NCBI GenBank assembly: GCA_008330645.1
Contig: VLTN01000091.1
Span: 18,547-82,546 of the forward strand
DNA: 64,000 bases
Source: Cafeteria roenbergensis
Taxonomy: Eukaryota; Sar; Bigyra; Bicosoecida; Cafeteriaceae
Reading direction: 5' to 3'
This document shows positions 33,301 to 43,580 of the stretch, piece by piece (position 1 is the stretch's first letter; every line of letters starts with the position of its first letter). The notes beneath the pieces are model-generated. The model was not told the DNA's origin, searched no databases, and worked only from the letters and a program-made list of their open reading frames with translations. The position numbers were made by a program, and so were the translations under genes.

Positions 33301-36083
33301 GGATCCACAGCTCGTTCTGCTTGGACCACGACGGGTCGAGCTCCCCGGAGGGCCCCTTGCGCGTCACGCGCAGCGTCCGCGCGGGGACGCCGCCGCCAAA
33401 GTCCACCTGCACAAAGGCGTCGATGCCGCCCTGGATGAGGCCGAACAGCTGGGGGGCGTCCAGCGCGGGCAGGTGCTCCGCCAGGTGGGCCGAGACGACG
33501 AGGTACTCGAGGCGGCGGTCTACGGCGGGGGGCATGAGCAGCTTGGCGGTGACGCCCTTGTCCGCGTCCTCCGCGGCCTCGCGCTCCTCGTCGCGCGGGT
33601 CCCACGCGTAGCGCTTGTCGTGCGGGCCCATCACCGCGACGCTGATCTTGAGGAAGCCCTGCACGCCCTCCTTGTCCGCGTTGGAGGGGTCGGAGATGCC
33701 GATCCACTGGTTGTGGATCTCGTGGTGCTCCCGGAAGTACACGAAGCCGGCGTCGAGGCTGTACTCCCCGATCAGGTCGTTGGAGGTGATCATGTCCACG
33801 TCGTACACCGCCAGCCGGATCGTCGCCGTCTCCACCTCCTGCTTGGTCAGGCCCTTGAAGTCGAACCACATCACGTGGTCGAACACGCACGACGTCCGGC
33901 CCCACATGGTGCGCGTGTGCTGCTTCTTGCCCAGCACCTCGGCGAAGACGCACGGGTCCGCGGTGCCGTTGGGGTCCTCCGGGTGGAGGTCCTTGGCCTG
34001 GATAACGTGCACGAGTATCCTGTAGTCGCCGTCCACGAGCTCCATGTCGTCCAGCATCGCCTTGGTCTTGTCCTCCGCGTCCTTCTTCTCCTGCTCCTCC
34101 TCCGGGAGCATCTCGCCCGTCTCGCGGCCGCCCACCCGGCCCATGTCGCCGTCCTGCGTGCCGCCGGGGCGCATGTCTCCGGGGTCGCTCTCGCCGTCGT
34201 AGGCCACGCGCCGCGCCGCCGACGGCGGCCCCACGGCCCCCTCGCCGGGCAGCTCCCAGCTGACCGCCAGCTGCACCTCCCCCCTGTACTCCCCGTCGTC
34301 CTCCCCGCCGGCCCCGCGCAGCGCGAACCAGGTCTCGACGGGAGCGGTGTACACCGGCAGCCCGTCCACCACGCCGTCCGCGCTGGGCACCCCCACGGCG
34401 CCGAGCGCCGACAGCGGGGCCACGCGCGAAACGGTGGGGTCCGGCTCCCCGTCGGCGAGCCCGCTGCCGGAGCTGGCCCCGCGGCCGCCGGGCCGGCCGT
34501 GGCGGCCGCGGACGGCCGCGGGCGAGCCCGCGGCGCTGGCACCCCCCTTGGCAGCAGCAGCAGCAGCAGCCGACGACGACGACGACCCGGCGGCGGACCC
34601 TGACGGTGGCGCCGAGGCCCCGGCCTTGGCCGCCCGGGCCGCCTCGATCCGCGCCGCGGTGGCCGCCTTGTGGCGCATCACGTCCGCCTGCGCCTCCAGG
34701 CGGGAGTGCAGCAGCAGCCCTGGCAGCATCATGAAGTACTTGGCCTCCAGGGACAGGGTGCCCATCACGCGCGTGCCCGACAGGCCCTGGGCCGTCTCAA
34801 CCTGCAGCAGCACCTTGGAGTTCTCCGAGGGCGCCGGGAACAAAAACTCCTCCCTGTTGCCCCACTCCGGCTCGGCCGTGCGCTGCAGCGTGCGCGTGCT
34901 CAGCTGCTGCCCGCTGGGCGCCATGAGCCGCACGAGAGGGTTCACCTCGCTGTCCGCGCGCCCCGACGCAGCTGCGGCGCTGGCGCTCGACACCAGGCCG
35001 CGCCCGCGCAGCACCTTGACGCGCAGCTGCACCGGCCTCAGCTGGTCGTTGCCCATGTTGGGGCCATTGTAGTCCACCATCTGCATGCACATGCGCAGCC
35101 GGCCCAGGTACCGGGGCTTGGGCTTGTCGCTGCCCTCGAGAGCAGCCTCCGCCGCAGCGGCGGCCGCGGCCGCGCCCATCGTGGACGCGGTGCTCGCGGA
35201 CGAATCCCGCCGCGCAGCCTCGCGCTCGGACACGGGCTCCTCCGGCGCCGTGAGCTCGACCCAGCTTGCGATGCCCTTGAGCCGGCCAGACACCAAGTCT
35301 GCGCGGGGAATCAGCGAGGCGCACCAGGTCGCGGCAGATGGACCGGGCACGGGGAGAAGCGGCGGGGAAGGAGCAGCACCGCGAGCCAGGGCTCCGACTT
35401 GGCCGCGCACGCGGGACGCTGCGGCTGCACGCTCGCGTGCGGCCGGGAACTCTCGCAGCCCGGCGGGCCGGATTGCGCAGTGCCCTCATCCGCACACGCT
35501 CCCCTCGGGCCCGGCACGCCGCCGGCCCCGCGCGGGCCGCTCGCCCCAGTGGCGGATGACCTAGGCAGGGGGAGAGGAGGGCGGGGAGGCTCCGGCAAAG
35601 CGGCAAGTCAGCGGCGAACAGCTGTTCTCCGGCTTTTTTTTTGCTTTTTTGGTCTGGCTGGCGTTGTTGGTGCCCCTTGTTCAACCAAGGCGCGCACTCA
35701 CCGTGGTAGGGGATCCGCGCCCGGCCGATTTCCCTGGGCCGAAGCACACCTGAGCTGAAGACCACACACTCTACCACGTGCTGGCCGTCGTCGTCGGGCT
35801 CGAGCGGCTCGTGCTCGCCGTCGCCGCCAAAGAAGAAAGAAGCGTCGGGCCACACCGGGTCGATGTCGTGCGACTGGCGCGAGGTGCGGAAGGTCTGCCC
35901 CGCGCACCGCAGCTCGACGAACGGCGAGATGGCGGCCTTGGCCTTGTCCTCCGCGTTGCGACGAAGGCGCGGGTCCCGCTCGCGGCACTGGTGCATGAGC
36001 CCGCCCAGATCATCGCCCTCGATTCCGAACACGTGCAGCTTGGGCTTGGGAGGCTCCTCCTCCTGGACGCGGCGCGAAAACAT
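27398..36083 (-). CDS. Ferlin-like multi-C2 membrane protein
   Basis: Ferlins are tail-anchored multi-C2 proteins of Ca2+-triggered membrane fusion and repair. Exon 1 (35702-36083, ATG MFSRRV) joins exon 2 (27398-35298) through a GTGAGT donor and CGCGCAG acceptor in phase 1; total 2760 aa. There are about seven or eight C2 domains. The second or third is followed by a FerI-like segment (ending GFLKISVAVMGP); later ones include DPCVFAEV, TDPWARVQV, YDPCVEFDV and GDPYLVLTLGD. The last C2 has the ferlin signature FNWRF...ELPYKFAYLNVQLWD. Acidic Ser-rich linkers separate the blocks. Two hydrophobic helices near plus 28010-28200 are followed by about 190 residues, which is unusual because animal ferlins have one C-terminal helix and a very short tail. 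No DysF domain is seen. Confidence 0.9.
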
Positions 36084-37509
36084 GTCTGCGGGCCTCCTGG
36101 GGCTGGTCGCAGCGCAGCGCGCCGCCGCCCGCGAGCCCTCGAGCGCCGGCAAAGTGTTTGTGATGTAAATCTTGTGCTGCTGTCCCCTCGAGTTGAGAGG
36201 CCGCCTTCAGACGCGACAACAACACCGGGCCCGCTCTGCCCCACGGCAGGCGCGGGCCATCCCGACCCGCTCGCAAGCCCGCCCTCTGGGCGAGCACTCC
36301 GACCCGAGCCCGCGTGGGGGCTCGCCGGCCGTATCCCGCTCCCGCCGCGCGCATGCGTTCCGACTAGCGCGTGAGCGGTCTCGATCACATGACCCCGGCT
36401 CTGCCTCACGGCAAGCGCGGGCCATCCGACCCGCTCGCAAGCCCGCCCTTTGGGCGGGCACACCGGTTCGAGCCCGCGTGGGCTCACCGGCCGCACCCGC
36501 ACCCGTACCCGCCGTACGCGCGCGCCCCGAGTGGTGTGCGTGTGCTCGATTCGATCGTTTGACCCCTCCCTCCCGTCCCTCGGGCGACCCCGTGCGGTCC
36601 CCGCCGCGCCAAACTTAAGCCATTTGAGTCAACACCAATCCTCCACCAACAAGCAGCCTCTCAACGCCCACTCAGGTCAGCAGTGGCGTTGCTGCTCTCG
36701 CTGACAACGCCCAAAATGCCAACACGAAAGCACGTCGGCAGAGCCCGGAACGGTCGGTTTGCGCCGCGGCGCCGGCGCCCGGGCCGAAGCGGAGCGGCCC
36801 CGCAACTCGGCTGCGCTCTCGCTACCGGTTCGGCGCGGCCTCCAACGCCCGCCGCGGACGCTCTGGCGCGCTGGCAACGGCGTGCGCAGCATTCAGCGAC
36901 TCTGGCCAGCGACCCCAATAGCCAGCAGCCTCGTGCGCCTCGGCCAATCAGTGCGCTCCCAGCCGGGCTGCGCGAGAGCCGCCTGCTGGCGGCGAGCTAC
37001 CGCTGCGCGGGTCAAATCGGCGCGCGATTGAGTCGCGCCCCAGTCTGCTGAGCTGCCAGCCGAGCTGCGCGACCAGACGGAACCGGGTTGCACCCCGGAG
37101 GAACCCCTGAGCAAACCAGGCAAATCGCAACAACAGCGATGGCCGATTCCGGTCCAAGAGGCTCTCGACGCCCAACGCTGCTCGAGAGCGGGAGGGCGGG
37201 CGGGCAGGCGTCAATGGCAGCCTGCAGAGCCGATCGCGGAACGCAACCATGCAATCGGCGGCGGAACCCCGTAGCGCGCACCGGTGAAGCCCGGCGGCCC
37301 GCCACCCCTCTGGGCCTTTGTAGTTCCGCACTGTGCGTACTGGCTGGGGCGTAGCGCCGGCTGCCTTGTTGACTGGGGGCCTTGCTGAGACGGCTCGGGG
37401 CTGCGGGTTGGCAACGTTTTTGCTGCTCGCGACGGTCACAGCGGCCGCTCATCAGCGGGCTCCTGCGCCGAGCCAACGCCTGGACGTTCCGTCCAGCAAG
37501 TAGCCGAGC
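36084..37509. promoter_or_regulatory. Longest intergenic region; divergent promoters
   Basis: 1.43 kb between the ferlin and FKBP-fusion start codons, with no convincing coding frame. It contains the tandem hairpin repeat at 36229-36492, a caccaat (CCAAT-like) motif near 36633 and an AT-richer stretch at 36600-36730. Several short open frames overlap on both strands and look random. Confidence 0.45.
36229..36492. repeat. Two tandem copies of a double-hairpin element
   Basis: A segment of about 100 bp occurs twice, about 164 bp apart (about 36229-36330 and 36394-36492). Each copy holds two inverted repeats. One is GCCCGCCC, a 3-nt loop, then GGGCGGGC at 36441-36459 (one mismatch in the first copy, 36277-36295). 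The other is GAGCCC-GCGT-GGGCTC at 36470-36485 (first copy 36306-36323, with a longer loop). The stems are kept while flanking bases differ, so the hairpins may matter. Confidence 0.8.
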
Positions 37510-39486
37510 ATGGATGCGCCTGTGGATAGTCGCCGACGGCATGCGGCGGCCGTGCGCATCCAAGCGGCGGTGCGCCGCCTGATTGCGCGCGGCCCGCTCA
37601 TCGACCTTGTCAACGCTGTCTACGAGAAGGCCTACGACGAGTCGTCGGGGCACTTCTTCTACTTCAACCGCAAAACCGGCGAGAGCACGTGTGAGCAGGC
37701 TCCCTTCCCCCCCCCCCCCCCCACCCGCGTTTTTCTGCCCCGGCCCGCCGCACTTGCCTTTCGCGCCCCTGTGACCGCGACCGCGGCCGGTGCTCGCGCC
37801 CCATGCTCCCCGCGCCGCACCCTTGTCGACCCGGCTCTCGCAGGGGAGCGTCCCAAGTTTCTCAGGGGCGAGGAGGACGTGGAGCTGACGCCCCGGAGCC
37901 GCGCGAGGTTCGCCGCGACGGCGGATCCGGCGCCGGAGTGGCCCGACGACGCTGCGCCCGGGAGCAGCGACGGGGACAGGGCGGCTGCTTCAGCCGGCGA
38001 GGACAACGCCAGTGAGACGGCGGGCGGGGCTGGCGACGACGCCGGCGGGTCCGCGTCCGGGGCAGCCAGCGGGCACCTGGGCGCGACGGCCGGGGGGCGC
38101 GCGCTCGCTGCGTTCCGCCTGAGCTTCGACATGGGGGCGTTCCTTGAGGAACACGGGCTGGAGCGGTTCCAGGAGGCGCTCGAGGAGGAGGGGTTCGAGG
38201 ACGCGGAGGCGCTGCTGGAGGCGACGTCGGACGACCTGGAGGCCGTTGGACTCCGCACCGGTCACCGGCGGGTCATGGCGAGGGCCGTTGATGCGCTTCG
38301 GGAGCGCATGCACGCGGCAGGGGTGCCCATCGCGGCGGACGGCGGCGTTGACGTCGCCGCGCTTGGCGGGAGCGAGCCTGAGGACCCGCCGCCGGCGCAG
38401 GTTGCGGGCGGGGCAGCAGCGGCAGACCTGCCGATGGCGGGGGCTGGAGGCACGCCGCGGTCCGGTAGGCGTAGCGCGCTGCGTTCCGCCAGCCCGGGGT
38501 CGCCGTCCGCTGGCGGCCACGCCGACTCGTGGGGCTTCGCGTCGCCGCAAGCCGGGCAGACCACGTACACCGTCGCGGCAGCTCCAGGCGGGGCGGTGAA
38601 GCTGGGCGGCCTGGTGGACGTCGCGGCGCGCGAGGGCCGCGCGGCCATGGCTGCGCAGCGAGTGGCGGAGCGGGAAGGCAGGCTGAGCGGCTCGCGCGGC
38701 GGCGTCAGCCGCTCCGGCTCGGAGCGCGGGGACAGCCGCGACGGGCGCCGCTTTACCGAGGCCGAGCACGCGATGTCGAGCGAAATAGTGCTGGAGGTGC
38801 TGCTCCCAGGGTGAGAGTGGCGCGCCGCGGCCTGCTGCCCCCGGCGTTGCGGCGTCGCCAGCCGCTGGCACGGGCGCCACCGACTGCCCGCGCTGCCTGG
38901 CGATTGGTTTTGCGCGGCCGCGATCGTGGCCGCGCGCGCGCCGCTTGAGGTTGTTTGCTTGTATTTGCGCCCCTCTCATCCTGGCTCGCGCGCAGGCACG
39001 ACCCGGAGGCGCCGCGCGAGGGGCAAATCGTGCGGTTGCACTACGAGGGCCGGCTGCCGTCCGGGCACGTGTTCGAGAGCTCTCGCGACCGCGGCCGCGC
39101 CTTTCAGTTCCGCCTGGGAGCGGGGCAGGTCATCCGTGGGATGGAGTTCGCTGTGGCACAGCTCACTCGCGGGTGCCGGGCGCGGTTCAGAGTGCCGCCA
39201 GAGCTTGCCTACGGCGCTGCCGGAAGGCTCCCAAAGGTCCCGCCGAACACGCCCCTCGAGTTCGAGGTCCAAATCATCGACTTCTTCTCCCCGGACGGTG
39301 AGTGCGGCGCCTGGTATCGTTGCGCGCGCCGCGGCGCGCGCGCGGGCCCCTCGCTCCGCCACTCGCGCAATCGAGCTGCTGTCGGCCAGTCGCCAACCGT
39401 CCGTGCCCGAGCGCGCTCTCCCCGCAACGCCCCCCGCCGGCGCAGTGGACTTGACGCCTCGTGACGAGTTCGAGGACGACGGCTGA
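37510..39486 (+). CDS. IQ-WW-SAM-FKBP fusion protein
   Basis: Four exons (37510-37690, 37844-38810, 38996-39297, 39446-39486), with phases agreeing at every junction, give 496 aa. Splicing of exons 1 and 2 creates the WW tryptophan (STWERP). The order is an IQ motif (RIQAAVRRLIAR, about 14-27), then a WW-like domain (about 33-66, GHFFYFNRKTGESTWERP; its first Trp is missing). A SAM domain (about 155-216, FLEEHGLERFQEAL...) and a disordered Gly/Ser linker follow. An FKBP-type peptidyl-prolyl isomerase domain lies at about 383-483 (VRLHYEG, ESSRDRGRAFQF, VIRGMEF, AYGAAG). The FKBP12 Trp59 position is Met here, so activity may be reduced. The short last exon ends DEFEDDG. It is likely a calmodulin-regulated scaffold; partners unknown. 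Confidence 0.88.
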
Positions 39487-39880
39487 GCGCCGCGGCGCAG
39501 CAGGAGCAGCCGCAGCGGGCGTGACAAGCGCTTGACGTGATTGTTTCCTCCCCTCCCAGTTCAGCCGTGAACATGACCGACTCGTCACCAGATTCAAGTC
39601 CGCACACGCTGCATCGCGCGCCACAGCCCGCGCACGGCGCCCACGCAACCCGGCGCGCCCGCAGCCGTGGCCTGCTTGCACAGCCGCCCCCGCCGCCCGC
39701 CCCTCTGAGTGCCGCGGGGCGCCGCGGGCCTGGGGCTGCAGCGCGCGTTGTGGACAAAGCCGAGTCGCTCTCGCCCATTTGGCAGCCTGACTCGCACGCT
39801 CGAACTCTGCCCTGTCGAAGGTTTGACGCCCAGCACTCTGGTCGCTGACCCCGCACGCGAGGTGCGGCACCGCAGGCAAG
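39487..39880. other. Tandem intergenic region before CK1
   Basis: 394 bp between two co-oriented genes; it must hold the 3' end of the FKBP fusion and the CK1 promoter. Open frames on the minus strand here are not recognisable proteins. Confidence 0.45.
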
Positions 39881-42021
39881 ATGGGTGAGAACGCGCAAGC
39901 TGGAGCCAGCCAAGGCCTAGGGTGTCCGGCCTGCTGCTGGGGGGCGCGGGGGAGGCGCGGGCGCGCGCCCAGCGATTGTCGCGGTCCCCGGCGCCAGGCG
40001 TTGCCGAGCCAACCCCCTTATTTTGTTCCCCTCCCCCCCCGCTCCCGCCGCCGCAGCCTCGTCGTCCTCGACGTACCCCAAGAGGTACCGGCTCGGCCGG
40101 CGCATCGGAAAGGGGTCCTTCGGAAGCATCTGTGAGCGGCATGGGCGCGCCCGGTGCCCAGCGGGCCGACCGCAGACGATGCGCTGCTGAGCTTTCGGCC
40201 GTCGGAGGTGCAAGCGCCTTGCCGCTGCTGCTCCTCTCCCGGCGCCTTGCGGCTGGCCGGGCCCATGCCCGCCGCCCCCTCCGCCCCGTGTCCCTTGTTC
40301 CCGCGCAGACCTCGCCGTTGACGCCGAAGAGGGCAAGCAGTATGCGGCCAAGCTCGAGCGCGGTGAGCTCAAACCTGAACCTGAACCCCTCGCGTCCACC
40401 TGTCTTTCGGCGCCGGCCCGCTGCGCCGCCCCCCCGCCCGCTGCGCCGCGATCTTCCGCCCGCCGCGGCCCCGTGCTGAATCGCGCGTGCTCCCGGTGAC
40501 ACCATGCTTGCCCCTCGCAGCGGACTCTCCCGCCGCCCAGCTGCCGTACGAGGCGCGTGTCTACCGCGTTCTTGAGGTAAGCCGCGCTCGGCCCCGACCG
40601 CCTGCCCGCCGCCCCCGCCGCCCCCGCCCCGCCCCGGCCCTCCACCGCGCGGCAGGAGCGCCGCGGCTTGGCCTGCTCGCACGGCCACCGGCGGCTCGGC
40701 GCGCGCCCTGCGAGCCGGTGCAGGCCTCGGAAGCTGCCGCAGCAGATGCTTCGAGCTGAACCGTTTGCGGTCCGACTGCCTCTCCCGGCCAGGATCAGGG
40801 CCCGAACCAGCGCTGCTGCGCGCCCCGCCTCCCCGGAACTTTCGCGCATGTGCCTGCCCTTTCCACTTCCCGCTTCGCGGCGCCCTTGGCTCGCTCGTTG
40901 CGCAGGGCATGCGCGGCGCGCCCAAGCTGCACTGGTGCGGCCGCGAATCGGGCTACAACGTGCTGGTCGTGGACCTCCTTGGCCCGTCCCTGGAGGACAT
41001 GTTCAACTTTTGCGGGCGCAAGTTCTCGGTCAAGACCGTGTGCGAGGTCGGGCTGCAGATGATCGACCTGCTCGAGGAGGTGCACAACCGCGGCGTGATG
41101 CACCGCGACATCAAGCCGGACAACTTCCTGCTCGGCCTCGGGTCGGCCGCGGACCAGCTTCACATTATCGACTTTGGCCTCGCCAAGGGCTGGCGTGACA
41201 GCCGCGGCAAGCACATCCCGTTCCGCGACGGCAAGAGCCTCACCGGCACCGCCCGGTACTGCTCCATCCCCACGCACAAGGGCCACGAGCAGGGACGCCG
41301 CGACGACATGGAGAGCGTCGCCTACGTGATGCTCTACTTCCTCAAGGGCCGCCTGCCGTGGCAGGGAATCAAGGTGACGTCGAAGCGCCGCAAGTACGCC
41401 GAGATCCTGCGGCGCAAGGAGAGCATCCCCCCCGCCGAGCTCTGCGCCGGCCTCCCCGACGAGTTCCGCCAGGTGCTCGTGTACACGCGCGAGCTCGGGT
41501 TCGACGAGAAGCCGGACTACGACTGGATGCGCAAGCGCCTCGAGGGCGTGATGGAGCAGAACAAGTGGGAGCGCGACGGCCTCTGCGACTGGGTCGTCAA
41601 GAACATGGGCGACTCGGGCCGCATCGGCGAGGCAATGGACGCGCAGCTGCTGGCCGCCCACATCCGCCGCGCTCGCCGGCGCCGCCTCGCCGAGGCGGAG
41701 GCCGCCAAGAAGGCCGACGACGACAAGGACTCCGACACCGGCGCTGCCGCCGGCGACGACGGCCCTGCCGCGGCCGGCGCGGCAGACGAGGGCAGGGGCG
41801 CCTCCATGGCCGCCATGGCGGGATCGGCCGGCCGCGCCTCTGGAGCCGGAGTCCCCTCCTCCCCCAACGAGGCCATGGCGGGCTCCCGCGTGGCCGGGAG
41901 CTCCGTTGCTGTGGCTGCTGCCAGCTCCCGCGCAGGCGCGGCGAGCCCCGCGGCGGGCGCTCCGGACGTGGGCGGCTTCTCCGGCAAGGCCGCCGGCGAG
42001 GTGGGGGACAGGACGGCCTGA
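39881..42021 (+). CDS. Casein kinase 1 (CK1)
   Basis: A Ser/Thr kinase of the CK1 family, 434 aa, from five exons: 39881-39884, 40057-40131, 40309-40362, 40521-40576 and 40906-42021. All phases agree, giving MASSSSTYPKRYRLGRRIGK, then IYLAVDAEEGKQYAAKLER. The Gly loop is GKGSFGSIY, the catalytic loop HRDIKPDN, the metal motif DFG and the CK1-type substrate region GTARYCSIPTHKG. The kinase domain fills residues 10-295. The C-terminal tail of about 135 residues is Ala/Ser/Gly-rich and probably regulatory. Oddly, the first coding exon is only ATG plus one base, immediately followed by a GTGAGA donor. CK1 enzymes act widely in vesicle traffic, clock and DNA-damage signalling; the role here is unspecified. 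Confidence 0.93.
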
Positions 42022-42518
42022 GCCCCCCGAGCGGGCGCCTGCCAACCCGACTGCCCCCGCCCCCGCCCCCTCTCGCCCCGGCTGCGGCTACTGCGGCTGC
42101 CCGCGTCATGCGGGTCTGCGGCTCGCCTCGCAACAGAGCCCGCCCCCCAGCTTTCGCCTTCGGAGCCCCGCGCACTCGCGCCGAGGCTCTCGTGGGGCTG
42201 CCTAAGCCCCACCCCACCCCTGTGCCTCCCACCCTCCCTGCCTGCCTGCCCGCCAATTCTTCTCGCCTGGCATTGTCTGTGCGTGGAAGTTGGTGCTGCG
42301 TTCCATCCGACCTGCCCTCGCGATTCGAGCGAGCCATCAACTACGAGTTACCACACGGCCGCACCCCCGCTGCCCCCAACCCGTCGTAGCTCGGGCCACG
42401 GCAAACCGCGCAGCTAGTCCCAGCGCAATGGCCAAGCCGGTTGAGGCTGGCGGGAGGGCGCAGCTCGCTTCAGAGCGGCGCAGCGGCCGGCCTGTAGCTC
42501 GCCTCAGATCGGCGCAGC
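42022..42518. other. Convergent 3' region, nothing recognised
   Basis: 497 bp between the CK1 stop and the stop of the minus-strand ankyrin gene. Pyrimidine-rich on the plus strand at 42040-42260. No domain-bearing frame. Confidence 0.5.
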
Positions 42519-43369
42519 TCACTCCCGGTCCAGCATCACGTCCAGCAGCATGTCGTACATGGCCTCGCGGCGCTCCTCGGACGGGTGCACCCCCTGCCGC
42601 GCCGCGTCGAAGGCGAGCGACGTGGTCTGGTCCTCACTCTCGAAGAAGTTCGCGCCCGCCCGGGCCAGCACCTCGGCGGCGCGCAGCGACCCCAGCCGCG
42701 CAGCAATCAGCAGCGCGGTGTCCTTGTGGTCGCCCTCGTCCGCCACCTCCAGGTCTGCGCCGCCACCCAGCAGGGCCTCGCACGCCGCTGCCGCGTCCCC
42801 CTGCGCCGCCAGCATCAGCGGCGTGCGGCCGTCCTTGTCCCGGGCGTTCAGCGCCTCGCTGGCATCGCTGGCCCCCAGCACTGCAGTGACCACATCTGCG
42901 TAGTCGCGCTCGGCCGCGGCGTGCAACGGGTTGCGCCCGCCCTTGGAGGTCTTGCAGGCCAGCGCCCCAGCAGCAAGCAGCGCCTCAACTGCAGCAAGCT
43001 GGCCCTTGGCCGCGGCGTGGAGCAGTGCCGAGCCGCCAAACTGCGGGGGCCACAGGGACGGCCAACGCGCCAGCCGGGGTGACAGTTCGGGCGCGGTTGC
43101 CGCTGCGCTCGCGCCCGGACACTGGCGGAATTGCTCACGTCTGCCTCCCCGTTGACGTCCACACGCGCGGCAAGGTGCTCGGCTATGGCGTCCGTGTCCC
43201 CAGCCATTGCAGCGGCGGCCAGCGTTGTCGGGTTCCTGGCAACAGACTTGTTGAGCTTGGCGTGCTCCATGGTCGATGTGGACGGCTCGCGGTGGGCCTG
43301 CTCCAGGGCCCGCTTGCGCTCCTCCAGCGTCGCGATACCTGCCTCCAGTCCGCCGGCGGCCGCTGCCAT
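42519..43369 (-). CDS. Small ankyrin-repeat protein
   Basis: Two exons, 43139-43369 and 42519-43040, joined in phase 0 across a 97-nt intron (GTGAGC donor, CCGCAG acceptor), give 250 aa. The N-terminus is a short helical segment (ATLEERKRALEQAH). It leads into about five ankyrin repeats (SALLHAAAKGQLAAVEALLA, GRTPLMLAAQGDAAAACEAL, DTALLIAARLGSLRAAEVL and others). The end (MYDMLLDVMLDRE) caps the last repeat. It resembles the other two ankyrin genes in its first junction but packs several repeats in one exon and lacks their C-terminal tail. It is probably a soluble protein-interaction module. Confidence 0.88.
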
Positions 43370-43580
43370 GTCGAGTCGGCGCACGCCCGCTGTCGGCCGC
43401 GGGTGGGAGTGGTGACGGGAGGGGTTGCAGCGGGGACACCTGTCAGGCGCTCTGCCGGCCACGGCGAGCAGGCGGCCAAGCCCCCGACTCCGCACGCAAA
43501 GGACGGCCCGGGCACGAGGCACCGGCAAGGGCTTGCAAGGGGGGCGATTCGGACGCGGCTGGCGCTGCTCTTGCGGTCCG
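43370..43580. promoter_or_regulatory. Divergent promoter, ankyrin / PfkB kinase
   Basis: Only 211 bp separate two opposite start codons, so both promoters and 5' UTRs must overlap or share elements. No clear TATA or CCAAT box is visible. Confidence 0.45.

Noticed and set aside
32153-34603. 816-codon plus-strand frame antisense to the ferlin
   Set aside because: Mirror of ferlin codons with His/Leu/Val-biased composition and no recognisable fold.
36441-36485. Possible tRNA (B-box-like GGTTCGAGCCC)
   Set aside because: No matching A-box, acceptor stem or anticodon arm; the stems form two separate hairpins instead.
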